This document shows positions 39,725-48,863 of a DNA stretch of 64,000 nucleotides, one piece after another. This DNA comes from Oxalobacteraceae bacterium AB_14 (GTDB lineage Bacteria > Pseudomonadota > Gammaproteobacteria > Burkholderiales > Burkholderiaceae_D): assembly GCA_000381565.1 (NCBI GenBank), contig KB906724.1:2998674-3062673 (forward strand). The letters are read 5' to 3'. Numbering within the stretch: the first letter of the stretch is position 1; each line of letters starts with the position of its first letter. The notes under the pieces are model-generated. The model saw only the letters and a list, made by a program, of their open reading frames with translations, was not told the DNA's origin and searched no databases. A program made the position numbers and the translations under genes.

Positions 39725-40525
39725 ATGAACAAGCAGGCATACCTCGACGCGCTCAAACAGGCCATGCAGGGCCTGCCGCCGGAAACGGTGGCCAAGACCC
39801 TGGCCTACTACGAGCAACGCTTCATCGACGGCCTGGTGGCCGGCCGCAGCGAAGCGGAGGTCTACCAGGAGCTCGACGAACCGCGCAAGGTCGCCATGAC
39901 GCTGCGCGCCAATGTGCACCTGAGCGCCTTCGAGCAAAAGAAGACCCCGGTCAACCTGGCCCGCGTGCTGGTCTCCTTCATCGGCCTTTGCATCTTCAAC
40001 CTGTTCATGGTGATCCCGGCGATGGTGTATGCCTCGCTGCTGGGCGCTGTCTACCTGTCAGCCTTCGGCTTCTACATCGGCGGCATCGCACTGGTGTCGA
40101 GCGGCCTGTCGGGCCAGAACGAGCTGGCGCTGGAAGGCCCGCTGCGCCATGTGATGGAATTCACCAATTCGCATTTCGACTCCAGCGACGAGGAACAGGA
40201 CATCCAAGGCTGGCGCATGGCCATCAACAACATGGGCGTGCAGGTCAGCAAGGACCCGGACAGCACCGACAACAGCAACAGCGGCAACGAGAACCTGAGC
40301 CGCAGCGGCCGCCTGCTGGACCGCGCCGAGGCGGTCGCCACCGGCGACCTGCACATCACCACCGATTTCGACAGCGGCGCCCGCACCAGCCAGTCGCTGA
40401 TCGGCTTCGGCCTGATCCTGGGCGGCATCGGCCTGTGCCTGATCAGCATCGTCGTCACCCGCTACACCATGATCGGCTTAAAACGGTATGTAGCAATGAA
40501 TGTGTCCCTGCTTCGCGGACGCTAA
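39725..40525 (+). CDS. DUF1700 (HAAS) family membrane protein
   Basis: The 266-residue protein starts with the helical region MNKQAYLDALKQAMQGLPPE and YYEQRFIDGLVAGRSEAEVY typical of DUF1700/HAAS proteins. It then has two or three membrane helices (about 82-130) and one more near 220-245. A polar, Asn/Ser-rich stretch (about 170-190) lies between. DUF1700 genes commonly pair with PadR-type regulators and DUF4097/DUF2807 proteins; here the DUF2807 partner follows 6 bp later but there is no PadR gene. Function is unknown, thought to be a membrane sensor or stress-related. Confidence 0.85.
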   Translation: MNKQAYLDALKQAMQGLPPETVAKTLAYYEQRFIDGLVAGRSEAEVYQELDEPRKVAMTLRANVHLSAFEQKKTPVNLARVLVSFIGLCIFNLFMVIPAMVYASLLGAVYLSAFGFYIGGIALVSSGLSGQNELALEGPLRHVMEFTNSHFDSSDEEQDIQGWRMAINNMGVQVSKDPDSTDNSNSGNENLSRSGRLLDRAEAVATGDLHITTDFDSGARTSQSLIGFGLILGGIGLCLISIVVTRYTMIGLKRYVAMNVSLLRGR

Positions 40526-40531
40526 GGAGTC

Positions 40532-41344
40532 ATGACCATGCGCGCATTAATGAAAATCGGTACCAGCCTGCTGCTGCTGTCCTTCGTCCTGATCGGCGTC
40601 AGCTACAGCATGCTGAAGGCCTACGGCGGCACCAGCCCGACCAGTTCGGCCGGCCGCGCCCTCGGCAGCGAAACCCGCAAGATCGACGCCATGGCCAGCG
40701 CCGTGGAGTTGAGCGGCCCGATCGACCTGATACTGATCCAGGGGCCGGTGGCGTCGCTGAAGGTGCGCGGCGAACAGCGTTCGCTGGCCAATATCGAAAC
40801 CATCCAGGATGGCCGCGACCTGCACATCGGCACCAAGGGCATGCTGCTCAATCCGCGCCATCCCCTGCAGGTGGAACTGGTGCTGCCGCAGCTGGAAGAA
40901 CTGGTGGTGCGCAGCAGCGGCGAGACCAAGGTGTCGGGGTTCAGCGGCGAGAAGCTCGAATTGCAGTTGCACGGTTCCGGCAACGTGAACTTCACCGGCC
41001 GCTATCGCGACCTGAGCGCCGGCGCCCACGGCAGCGGCCACCTGAACCTGAACGCCGGCAGCAGCGAGAATGTGGAACTGGAGATGGTAGGCTCGGGCCA
41101 GATCACATCGTCCGGCAGCTGCAAGACGCTGAACGCGGAACTGACCGGCTCCGGCGACCTCGATGCGCGCCACCTGTCGTCGGACAAGGTGACGGTCAAC
41201 CTGAAGGGTTCGGGCACCAGCCATGTCTTCGCCAGGCAGTCGGCCGACCTGACCTTGCGCGGCAGCGGCGACATCCGCGTGCTGGGCAATCCGGACAACC
41301 GCAACGTCAGCCGCACCGGTTCCGGCGACGTGACCTGGGAGTAG
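40532..41344 (+). CDS. DUF2807 (putative auto-transporter adhesin head GIN domain) protein
   Basis: The 270-residue protein has an N-terminal membrane or signal segment (LLLLSFVLIGVSYSML) followed by a repetitive beta-helical region with GSG turns spaced about 20 residues apart (LHGSGNVNF, AHGSGHLNL, MVGSGQITS, LTGSGDLDA, LKGSGTSH, LRGSGDIRV, RTGSGDVTW). This is the head GIN/DUF2807 fold, exported to the periplasm or surface. The start has AAGGAG six bases upstream of MTMRAL. It forms an operon with DUF1700 and the small peptide gene. Confidence 0.87.
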   Translation: MTMRALMKIGTSLLLLSFVLIGVSYSMLKAYGGTSPTSSAGRALGSETRKIDAMASAVELSGPIDLILIQGPVASLKVRGEQRSLANIETIQDGRDLHIGTKGMLLNPRHPLQVELVLPQLEELVVRSSGETKVSGFSGEKLELQLHGSGNVNFTGRYRDLSAGAHGSGHLNLNAGSSENVELEMVGSGQITSSGSCKTLNAELTGSGDLDARHLSSDKVTVNLKGSGTSHVFARQSADLTLRGSGDIRVLGNPDNRNVSRTGSGDVTWE

Positions 41345-41348
41345 TTCT

Positions 41349-42584
41349 TTAGCTTCGGCCCAGCCAGGCCAGGACATCGCGTCCCGCCGCCTGGCCGCCG
41401 GCCAGGCAGGCTGTCAGCAGATAGCCGCCGGTCGGCGCTTCCCAGTCGACCATCTCGCCGGCCACGAACACGCCCGGCGCGGATTTCAGCATCGTTCCCT
41501 CCAACGCATCCCAACGCACGCCGCCGGCGCTGCTGATCGCTTCGTCGATCGGCCGGGCGCGCAGCAGCCGCACCGGCAAGCGCTTGACCGCCTGCGCCAG
41601 CTGGCCTTCGTCCGCGAACCGCTCCTTGCTCAAACACTCCCGCAACAGGCCGGCCTTGACGCCCTTGATGCCCAAGCGGCTTTGCAGGTGGCTGGCCATC
41701 GAGCGCGCGCCGCGCGGCCGCGCCACCTGGTCCGCCACCCGTTGCGCCGTCAGGTCCGGCAGCAGGTCGAGATGGATGGTGGCGTTGCCGTCGGCGGCGA
41801 TCTGGTCGCGCAAGGCGGCCGACAGCGCGTAGATCAAACTCCCCTCGACACCGCCTTGCGTGACGACGAACTGCCCCTGCTTGCGGAACTCCTTGCCATC
41901 GGCGCCGGTGGAGATGATGGCGACAGTGGTCAACGGCTCGCCCGCATGGCGGCTGCTGAAATGCTCGCTCCAGTCGACGTCGAAGCCGCAGTTGGCCGGC
42001 GCCAGCGGCGCCACGCCGACGCCGCGCTCGGCCAGCAAAGGCAGCCACGCGCCGTCCGAGCCCAGTCGCGCCCAGCTGCCGCCGCCCAGTGCCAGCACCA
42101 CCGCGTCCGCGCGCTGCAGCAGCTCGCCGTCGGGTGTGTTCAGCAGCAGCGCGTCGTCGCGCCAGCCCAGCCAGCGGTGGCGCATGTGGAACTGCACGCC
42201 GCTCTCGCGCAGGCGGTGCAGCCATGCGCGCAACAGCGGCGCCGCCTTCATATCGGTCGGGAACACGCGGCCCGAGGTGCCGACGAAGGTGTCGACGCCC
42301 AGCCCGTGCACCCAGTCGCGCACATCCTGCGGGCCGAACGCGTCCAGCATGGCGCGCAGCGGCGCGGCGCCCTTGCCGTAGCGCGTGACGAAATCCGCGT
42401 ATGGCTCGGCGTGGGTGATGTTCATGCCGCCGCGCCCGGCCAGCAGGAACTTGCGGCCGACCGAAGGCATCGCGTCATACACATCGACTTGCGCCCCGCC
42501 CTGCGCCAGGGTTTGCGCGGCCATCAGACCGGCGGGACCGCCACCAATGACGGCAACGCGAAAAGGTGTCAAACTAGACTGCAT
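41349..42584 (-). CDS. TIGR03862-type flavoprotein (NAD(P)/FAD-dependent, HI0933-like)
   Basis: The 411-residue protein has an N-terminal FAD-binding motif (VIGGGPAGLMAAQTLAQGG), the internal GRGGMNITHAEP segment of HI0933/BaiN-like flavoproteins and a C-terminal VFVAGEMVDWEAPTGGYLL FAD segment. Members of this group are reductases or oxidoreductases of unknown physiological substrate. Length matches the family (about 400-415). It is convergent with DUF2807 (5-bp gap) and divergent from the small membrane protein gene. Confidence 0.9.
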   Translation of the reverse strand: MQSSLTPFRVAVIGGGPAGLMAAQTLAQGGAQVDVYDAMPSVGRKFLLAGRGGMNITHAEPYADFVTRYGKGAAPLRAMLDAFGPQDVRDWVHGLGVDTFVGTSGRVFPTDMKAAPLLRAWLHRLRESGVQFHMRHRWLGWRDDALLLNTPDGELLQRADAVVLALGGGSWARLGSDGAWLPLLAERGVGVAPLAPANCGFDVDWSEHFSSRHAGEPLTTVAIISTGADGKEFRKQGQFVVTQGGVEGSLIYALSAALRDQIAADGNATIHLDLLPDLTAQRVADQVARPRGARSMASHLQSRLGIKGVKAGLLRECLSKERFADEGQLAQAVKRLPVRLLRARPIDEAISSAGGVRWDALEGTMLKSAPGVFVAGEMVDWEAPTGGYLLTACLAGGQAAGRDVLAWLGRS

Positions 42585-42622
42585 GAATTCGGTCCGATAG
42601 AAGCATTGTTACAGGAGACAAG

Positions 42623-42859
42623 ATGGGCGCGATGTTTTGGGTGAAACGCTATGTGCAGGCCGCCGTGCCTTTGTTCGTGATACTGGCGGCGGTGGAATGG
42701 ATCAAGGGTTCGACCGCGCGCGAGGACTATCTGAGCGCCGCCGTGTGGGCGCTGGCGGCGGCGGCCATCTTTACCTATGCGGCCTGGCGCCGCTACCGCA
42801 ACGCCAAGGCCTGCGGCATGTGCGACGACCTGGACGCCGCCAAGTCCAGGAAACCTTAG
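42623..42859 (+). CDS. Small membrane protein (78 aa), hypothetical
   Basis: The frame encodes 78 residues with two hydrophobic segments (YVQAAVPLFVILAAVEWI and SAAVWALAAAAIFTYAAWR) and a short cytosolic tail with CGMCDD. The start has AGGAG seven bases upstream (ACAGGAGACAAG-ATG), a strong site. The CxxC in the tail is notable. I do not recognise a family. It diverges from the flavoprotein gene and ends just before a palindromic repeat. Confidence 0.75.
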   Translation: MGAMFWVKRYVQAAVPLFVILAAVEWIKGSTAREDYLSAAVWALAAAAIFTYAAWRRYRNAKACGMCDDLDAAKSRKP

Positions 42860-42862
42860 CTC

Positions 42863-42942
42863 CGTCATTTCCGCGCAGGCGGAATCCATACTTCGCCGAA
42901 GCCGACGCGGTCTATGAATTCCCGCCTGCGCGGGAATGACGG
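42863..42942. repeat. Dispersed palindromic repeat, full 80-bp copy
   Basis: Left arm CGTCATTTCCGCGCAGGCGG and right arm CCGCCTGCGCGGGAATGACG face each other across about 40 bp. The same arms with ATCCATA/TATGAATT-type inner flanks occur at 57135-57214. It lies between the small membrane protein gene and moaD. Confidence 0.85.
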
Positions 42943-42949
42943 GTGACGC

Positions 42950-43204
42950 CTAGCCGCCGGTCACCGGCGGGAAGAACGCCACCTCGGCGCCGTCGGCCAG
43001 CGCCGCGTCGGCGCCGCACATCACCTGGTTGCATGCCATGCGCAAGGCCGGACTGCCCAGGGCCTGCTGCCAGGCGTCGCCGCGCGCGGCCAGGTGGGCG
43101 CGCAGCGCGCCGACGGTGTCCACGCCTGCCGGCAGTTCCAGCGTCTCGGACGACGCGCCCAGCGACTCGCGCACGCTGGCGAAAAATTTTACGGTAACAG
43201 CCAT
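42950..43204 (-). CDS. moaD: Molybdopterin synthase sulfur-carrier subunit MoaD
   Basis: The 84-residue protein has the ubiquitin-like MoaD fold and ends in the required Gly-Gly (PPVTGG), which becomes the thiocarboxylate that gives sulfur to molybdopterin. Internal text VKFFASVRESLG and EVAFFPPVTGG are family hallmarks. Its ATG overlaps the moeA stop by one base (TGATG). No moaE lies in the window. Confidence 0.95.
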   Translation of the reverse strand: MAVTVKFFASVRESLGASSETLELPAGVDTVGALRAHLAARGDAWQQALGSPALRMACNQVMCGADAALADGAEVAFFPPVTGG

Positions 43205-44430
43205 CAGTACATTAACTCGTTAAACGGTATAAATCGAACCGTGTCGCCGGCCGCGATGCTCTGGCCTGGCGGATTATCGATCACGCCATCGCCCCACACG
43301 GTCGACGTCAACACGCCCGAACTCTGGTTATTGAACAATTCGAGCCCGCCGGCGGCGTTGATGCGCGCGCGCAGGAATTCGTTGCGCTTGTCTGCCTTGG
43401 GCCAGTTGAAGTCAGCGCGCATCATGAACGCGCGCGGCGCCACCGTCTCCGTCACGCCCTGCAGGCGCAGGATGAACGGCCGCACAAACATCAGGAAGGT
43501 GATGAAGCTCGACACCGGATTGCCAGGCAAGCCGACAAAGAACGCCTGCCCCACCTCGCCGAACGCCAGCGGCTTGCCCGGCTTGACGGCGATCTGCCAC
43601 ATATTCAGCTTGCCTTCCGCCTCGACGGCGGGCTTGATGTGATCTTCCTCGCCGACCGAGACGCCGCCGGAGGTGATGATCAGGTCATGTCCCTGCGCGC
43701 ACTCGCGCAGTACGGAACGGGTGGCGTCCAGCGAATCGGGCACGATGCCGAAATCGGTGATCTCGCAGCCCAGGTTCTCCAGCAGCGCGCGCAGCGTGAA
43801 GCGGTTGGAGTTGTAGATGGCGCCGGCCGCCAGCGGCTCGCCCGGCATCGTCAGCTCGTCGCCGGTGAAGAACACCGCCACATTCAGCCGGCGCCTGACC
43901 GGCAGCTCGGCCAGGCCGACCGAAGCGGCCAGGCCCAGTTCCTGGCTGCGCAGGCGCGTGCCGGCCGGCAGGATGATGCTGCCGTTGGTGATGTCCTCGC
44001 CGGCGCGGCGTATCCATTCGCCGGACTTCGGCGCGTGGCGGACCGTGACCACATTGCCCGCCAGCTCGCACTGCTCCTGCATGACGACGGCGTCTGCGCC
44101 TTCCGGTATCAGCGCGCCGGTGAAGATGCGCGCGGCGGTCCCCGGCAGCAGAGGCTGGCCGACGTGGCCGGCCGGTATGCGCTGCGACACCGTCAGCGCC
44201 GCATTGCCGCTGACGCAATCGGCGGCGCGCACCGCGTAGCCGTCCATCTGCGTGTTGTCCATCGTCGGCACGTTCATGCCGGATACCTGCGCCTTGGCCA
44301 GCACGCGGCCGTTGGCGGTCAGCGTCGGCACGGTTTCCACGTCGACCACCGGCCGCGCGGCGGCGGCCATCAGGGCCAGCGCTGCGCTGACCGGCAGCAG
44401 GGGCTTGGGCTTGTAGTCGCTCATCGTCAC
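43204..44430 (-). CDS. moeA: Molybdopterin molybdenumtransferase MoeA
   Basis: The 408-residue protein inserts molybdate into adenylated molybdopterin. It has the MoeA blocks: NTQMDGYAVRA, IFTGALIPEGADAVVMQE, the MPT-binding domain with VFFTGDELTMPGEPL and TSGGVSVGEEDHIKP, and VGLPGNPVSSFITF. Length is typical (about 400). The GTG at 44430 overlaps the thrC stop (GTGA); an ATG two codons in (44424) is an alternative. The thrC-moeA-moaD genes overlap end to start and are surely one transcript. Confidence 0.95.
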   Translation of the reverse strand: MTMSDYKPKPLLPVSAALALMAAAARPVVDVETVPTLTANGRVLAKAQVSGMNVPTMDNTQMDGYAVRAADCVSGNAALTVSQRIPAGHVGQPLLPGTAARIFTGALIPEGADAVVMQEQCELAGNVVTVRHAPKSGEWIRRAGEDITNGSIILPAGTRLRSQELGLAASVGLAELPVRRRLNVAVFFTGDELTMPGEPLAAGAIYNSNRFTLRALLENLGCEITDFGIVPDSLDATRSVLRECAQGHDLIITSGGVSVGEEDHIKPAVEAEGKLNMWQIAVKPGKPLAFGEVGQAFFVGLPGNPVSSFITFLMFVRPFILRLQGVTETVAPRAFMMRADFNWPKADKRNEFLRARINAAGGLELFNNQSSGVLTSTVWGDGVIDNPPGQSIAAGDTVRFIPFNELMY

Positions 44431-45917
44431 AGGCCGGTGTTGGCCGCGATGTAGGCTTTCATCTGCTCCACGTCCGGCGGCATGACGACGAACTTCTGCG
44501 GCAGCTCTTCGATGTTCTCGAAGCCTTCCGGACGTTCGGCGTCCTCGCCCAGCGCATCGAGGATGGTTTCGTTGAACTTGGCGGCCAGCGCGGTTTCCAG
44601 CACGATCATCGTCACGCCGGGCTCCAGGTTCTCGCGCGCGACCTTGATGCCGTCGGCGGTGTGGGTGTCGATGACGATGCCGTAGTCGTCGGCCACGTCG
44701 CGGATGGTGTTGAGGCGGTCTTCATGGGTGGACTTGCCGGACTTGAAGCCGTACTTGGCCACCTGCTTGAATTCGTCGCCGTCGGCGCCAGGCTTGCCGG
44801 ACAGGTCGAAGCCGCCGTGGGTTTCCACTTTCTGGAACAGCGCGCGGGTGCGGTCGCCGTCGCGGCCCACCAGGTCGTAGATGAAGCGCTCGAAGTTGGA
44901 CGCCTTGGAGATGTCCATCGACGGGCTGCTGGTGTGGTAGGTCTCGGTCGACCTGCGCACGCGGTACACGCCGGTGCGGAAGAACTCGTCGAGCACGTCG
45001 TTTTCATTGGTGGCGGCGACCAGCTTGGCGATCGGCAGGCCCATCATGCGGGCGATGTGGCCGGCGCAGATATTGCCGAAGTTCCCCGACGGGACGGTGA
45101 ACGACACCTTCTGGTCGTTGGAGGTGGTGGCCGACAGGTAGCCGCGGAAGTAGTACACCACCTGCGCCACCACGCGCGCCCAGTTGATCGAATTGACGGT
45201 GCCGATCTTCTGTTTGGCCTTGAACGGCAGGTCGTTGGAGACCGCCTTGACCATGTCCTGGGCGTCGTCGAACACGCCTTCGATGGCGATGTTGTAGATG
45301 TTCGGGTCCTGCAGCGAGAACATCTGCGCGGTCTGGAAGGCGCTCATCTTCTTGTGCGGCGACAGCATGAACACACGGATGCCCTTCTTGCCGCGCATCG
45401 CGTATTCGGCGGCGCTGCCGGTGTCGCCGGAGGTGGCGCCGAAGATGTTCAGTTGCGCGTTCTGCTTGGCCAGCGTGTATTCGAACAGATTGCCCAGCAA
45501 TTGCATCGCCATGTCCTTGAAGGCCAGGGTCGGGCCGTTGGACAACGCCTGCAACACCAGTTTGCTGCCGTTCGCGCCCTCTTCCAGCACGCGCAACGGC
45601 GTGATCTGGCTGGCTTTTTCGCCTGGGCGGGCGTTTTTGTAGACTTCCTTGGTGTAGGTCTTGGCGGTCAGCGCGCGCAGGTCGGCATCGGGTATATCGG
45701 TCGCGAACTTCTTCAGGATCTCGTAGGCCAGGTCGGCGTAGGACAGCTGGCGCCATGCATCGAGCTCGGCGCCGGTCACTTGCGGGTACGACGCCGGCAG
45801 GAACAGGCCGCCGTCGGCGGCCAGGCCACCCAACAGGATATCGGAAAAATTCGCGGAGAATTGTTGGGAAGAAGAGGCGGCGGCCGAGGCGGCGGCGCGG
45901 GTAGACACGTATTGCAT
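44427..45917 (-). CDS. thrC: Threonine synthase
   Basis: The 496-residue PLP enzyme converts O-phosphohomoserine to threonine. The PLP lysine is in NGPTLAFKDMAMQ, and the phosphate-binding loop is in GATSGDTGSAAEYA; VPSGNFGNICAGH is also conserved. The start MQYVSTR is normal for the family, but residues about 8-22 (an Ala/Ser/Gln stretch) look like a low-complexity insertion before FSDILLGGL. The usual neighbour hom (homoserine dehydrogenase) is not upstream; a divergent GGDEF-EAL gene is there. thrC therefore leads the operon with moeA and moaD. Confidence 0.97.
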   Translation of the reverse strand: MQYVSTRAAASAAASSSQQFSANFSDILLGGLAADGGLFLPASYPQVTGAELDAWRQLSYADLAYEILKKFATDIPDADLRALTAKTYTKEVYKNARPGEKASQITPLRVLEEGANGSKLVLQALSNGPTLAFKDMAMQLLGNLFEYTLAKQNAQLNIFGATSGDTGSAAEYAMRGKKGIRVFMLSPHKKMSAFQTAQMFSLQDPNIYNIAIEGVFDDAQDMVKAVSNDLPFKAKQKIGTVNSINWARVVAQVVYYFRGYLSATTSNDQKVSFTVPSGNFGNICAGHIARMMGLPIAKLVAATNENDVLDEFFRTGVYRVRRSTETYHTSSPSMDISKASNFERFIYDLVGRDGDRTRALFQKVETHGGFDLSGKPGADGDEFKQVAKYGFKSGKSTHEDRLNTIRDVADDYGIVIDTHTADGIKVARENLEPGVTMIVLETALAAKFNETILDALGEDAERPEGFENIEELPQKFVVMPPDVEQMKAYIAANTGL

Positions 45918-45977
45918 AGATTAGAAAGTCCGGTTGAGCTGACGGATAAAAGGCAGAACGGTACAAAGCGAGCGGAT

Positions 45978-46007
45978 ATTATAGTGCGCCCGGCCGGTTC
46001 CCGTGAA
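45978..46007 (-). promoter_or_regulatory. Possible thrC promoter
   Basis: The minus strand has TTCACG (four of six) and, 18 bases on, a perfect TATAAT at 45978-45983. It lies about 60 bp upstream of the thrC ATG. Confidence 0.45.
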
Positions 46008-46106
46008 ATCGGCGTTGTTTTATGTCTATCGATGCCGGGCACGGGGAACGCCTTGCACCGGCCGGACGCCTTATACTGAACGTTACATTCGAAACAAATC
46101 CATGTA

Positions 46107-48863
46107 ATGACCCAGCCCGTCACCCGCCAACCATTCCGCTTCGCCAACTATCTATGGCTATGCCTGGGGTTCCTGCTCGTTGCGATCCTGGCCTTCTGGG
46201 TCTACGTCTGGACGGAAAGGCGCGTCGACCGCGCCAATGAGCTGCGCTACCTGTCCCGCAATATGGTCAATGAGCTGCGCCAGTCGTCGGACGACCTGAC
46301 CCGCATGGCGCGCAGCTTCGTGATCACCGGCGACGAGCGGTATCGGCTGCATTATCAGGAAATCATCGAGATCCGTGATGGCCGGGCGCCGCGTCCGCAA
46401 AACTACGACAACGTCTACTGGGACCTGGTGCTGGACACAGGCCACCGTCCGCGCGCCGCAGGCGCCGCCGTTCCGCTGCTGGAGATGATGCGCCAGGCCG
46501 GCTTCAGTACCGGGGAAATGGCGCGGCTCGCGGCGGCCAAGCAGCAGTCGGACCAGCTGACCGGCATCGAATTCGCGGCCATCGCGGCGCGCGCCAGCGC
46601 CGGCGCGGGCGCGCAGATGCCGACAGGCGCCGTGGCCATGCTGCACGACCCCGCCTACCACCGCGCCAAGGCGGGCATCATGCAGCCTATCGCCGAAGTC
46701 AACGCCAGCGTCGACCAGCGCACGCTGGAAGCCGTCATGGACGCGGCCTTCGACGCCAGCATCGCCCGTGCCGCCTTCGCGCTGATCGCATTCGTGCTGA
46801 TGGTGCTGCTGTGGCGCACCAAGCGTGGCCTGGACGCCGCCCTTGGTTGCAGCGTCGACCAGCTGCGCGCCGGCATCGAACGCTTGGGACGGGGCGACTT
46901 CGCCGAGCCGCTGGCGGTGGCGCCCAACACCGCCAACAGCGTCTGGGGCTGGCTGGCCGAGACCCAGCAAAGCCTGGCGCGCCTGGACCGCGAACGCGAG
47001 GCGGCGCTGGAACACATGCGGCGCGTCAGCCGCCTGTATTCGGCGCTCAGCCTGTGCAACCAGGCCATCGTGCGTTGCCGCAGCGAGACCGAATTATTCG
47101 AACAGATATGCCAGGCCGTGGTCACCCATGGCGGCATGGCGATGGCCTGGATCGGCATGATCGATCATGCGAGCGACAGTATTACCCGCACCGCGTCCGC
47201 CGGCAGCGGCACCGAATACCTGGCGAACCTGCGCCTTTCGCTGGACGCCGACGTGCCGCAGGGGCAAGGGCCGATCGGTTTGGCCTTCCGCAGCGAACAG
47301 CCCCATTGGTGCCAGGACTTCATCAACGCGCCGGAAACGGCGGCCTGGCATGAGATTGGGGCGCGCTTCGGCTGGGCGGCATCGGCGGCGATACCGCTGC
47401 GCCGCAATGGCCGCGTGGTCGGCATGTTCTCGCACTACGCCAACGCCATCAACGCCTTCGACGACGAAGTGCGCGCGCTGCTGCTGGAGATGCAGCTCGA
47501 CATCGAATTCGCGCTGAAGAACTTCGACCAGCAGGCCGAACGCAAGCTGGCAGAGGAACGCATACAGTACCTGGCGCACTTCGACCCCCTGACCGGCCTG
47601 CCGAACCGCGCGCAGCTGCAGGAGCACACCCACCTGGCACTGGCCATGGCGCGCCGCAACCAGGCGCAGTTGGCGGTGATGATGCTGGACCTGGATCACT
47701 TCAAGGACATCAACGACTCGCTGGGCCACAGCGTCGGCGACGAGTTGCTGTGCGAACTGGCCAGGCGTCTGCGCGGCGGACTGCGCGAACAGGACATCGT
47801 CGCGCGGCTGGGCGGCGACGAGTTTATCTTCGTGCTGCAACAGGTGAATGCCGACGAGGCGGCCGATGTGGCGAGCAAGCTGCTGGAGCTGATCGACCAG
47901 CCGTTCCGCGCCGGACCGCACGACCTGAAGGTGACGGGATCGATAGGCGTGGCCATGTACCCGGCCGACGGCGCCGACATGGAGACCCTGCTGCAAAGGG
48001 CCGACGCCGCCATGTACCAGGTCAAGAACAGCGGCCGCCATGGGCTGCGTTTCTTCACCGCCGCCATGCAGCAGCGCGCCGCGCGCCACCTGCAACTGGT
48101 CAACGCGCTGCGCTATGCGCTGGAGCGCGAACAAATGCATGTGGTTTACCAGCCCCAGTTGTCGCTGGATGACCGGCGCATCGTCGGCGCGGAGGCGCTG
48201 CTGCGCTGGAGCACACCGGAACTGGGGATGGTGTCGCCGGCCGAATTCATTCCAGCCGCCGAGGAAAGCGGCTTGATACAGTCGATCGGCAGCTGGGTGC
48301 TGCGCCAGGCCGTGCGCCAGGCGCGGGCCTGGCTGGATCAGGGACTGCCGCCGATCGTCATGGCGGTCAACCTGTCGGCGATCCAGTTCCGCAACCGCGA
48401 GCTGCCGGAGCTGATCTCGCGGATATTGGAAGAAGAAGGCCTGCCGCCCGAATACCTGGAGCTGGAGCTGACCGAGGCGGTGGCGGTGAACGATCCGCAG
48501 GGCGCGATCGCGATCATGAACGAGATGCACGAACGTGGCGTGCGCATGTCGATCGACGATTTCGGCACAGGATTCTCGTCGCTGAGCCATCTGAAGAAAT
48601 TCAAGGTCTACAAGCTGAAGATCGACCAGTCCTTCGTGCGCGACATCAGCACCGATGTCGAAGACCGGGCCATCGTCAGCGCCATCATCAACATGGCGCG
48701 CAGCCTGGGGCTGAAGACCATCGCGGAGGGTGTCGAGACGGTGCAGCAGCTGGCCTTCCTGCACCAGCAGCACTGCGACGAGGTGCAGGGCTACTACTTC
48801 AGCAAGCCGGTGCTGCCGGCGGCGTTCCAGCAACTGATGCTGGAATCGATCCGCCCCGGATGA
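46107..48863 (+). CDS. Membrane GAF-GGDEF-EAL cyclic-di-GMP protein
   Basis: The 918-residue protein has a membrane helix near 15-35, an extracytoplasmic region, a second helix near 213-232, a linker, a GAF domain (about 315-475), a diguanylate cyclase domain with intact GGDEF at 569-573, and an EAL phosphodiesterase domain with EAL at 696-698 and DDFGTGFSSLSHL further on. Both catalytic sites look complete, so it may make or break cyclic-di-GMP depending on input. The start codon is ATG 46107 (MTQPVTRQPF). It is divergent from thrC and its stop directly abuts the sdaA stop. Confidence 0.93.
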   Translation: MTQPVTRQPFRFANYLWLCLGFLLVAILAFWVYVWTERRVDRANELRYLSRNMVNELRQSSDDLTRMARSFVITGDERYRLHYQEIIEIRDGRAPRPQNYDNVYWDLVLDTGHRPRAAGAAVPLLEMMRQAGFSTGEMARLAAAKQQSDQLTGIEFAAIAARASAGAGAQMPTGAVAMLHDPAYHRAKAGIMQPIAEVNASVDQRTLEAVMDAAFDASIARAAFALIAFVLMVLLWRTKRGLDAALGCSVDQLRAGIERLGRGDFAEPLAVAPNTANSVWGWLAETQQSLARLDREREAALEHMRRVSRLYSALSLCNQAIVRCRSETELFEQICQAVVTHGGMAMAWIGMIDHASDSITRTASAGSGTEYLANLRLSLDADVPQGQGPIGLAFRSEQPHWCQDFINAPETAAWHEIGARFGWAASAAIPLRRNGRVVGMFSHYANAINAFDDEVRALLLEMQLDIEFALKNFDQQAERKLAEERIQYLAHFDPLTGLPNRAQLQEHTHLALAMARRNQAQLAVMMLDLDHFKDINDSLGHSVGDELLCELARRLRGGLREQDIVARLGGDEFIFVLQQVNADEAADVASKLLELIDQPFRAGPHDLKVTGSIGVAMYPADGADMETLLQRADAAMYQVKNSGRHGLRFFTAAMQQRAARHLQLVNALRYALEREQMHVVYQPQLSLDDRRIVGAEALLRWSTPELGMVSPAEFIPAAEESGLIQSIGSWVLRQAVRQARAWLDQGLPPIVMAVNLSAIQFRNRELPELISRILEEEGLPPEYLELELTEAVAVNDPQGAIAIMNEMHERGVRMSIDDFGTGFSSLSHLKKFKVYKLKIDQSFVRDISTDVEDRAIVSAIINMARSLGLKTIAEGVETVQQLAFLHQQHCDEVQGYYFSKPVLPAAFQQLMLESIRPG

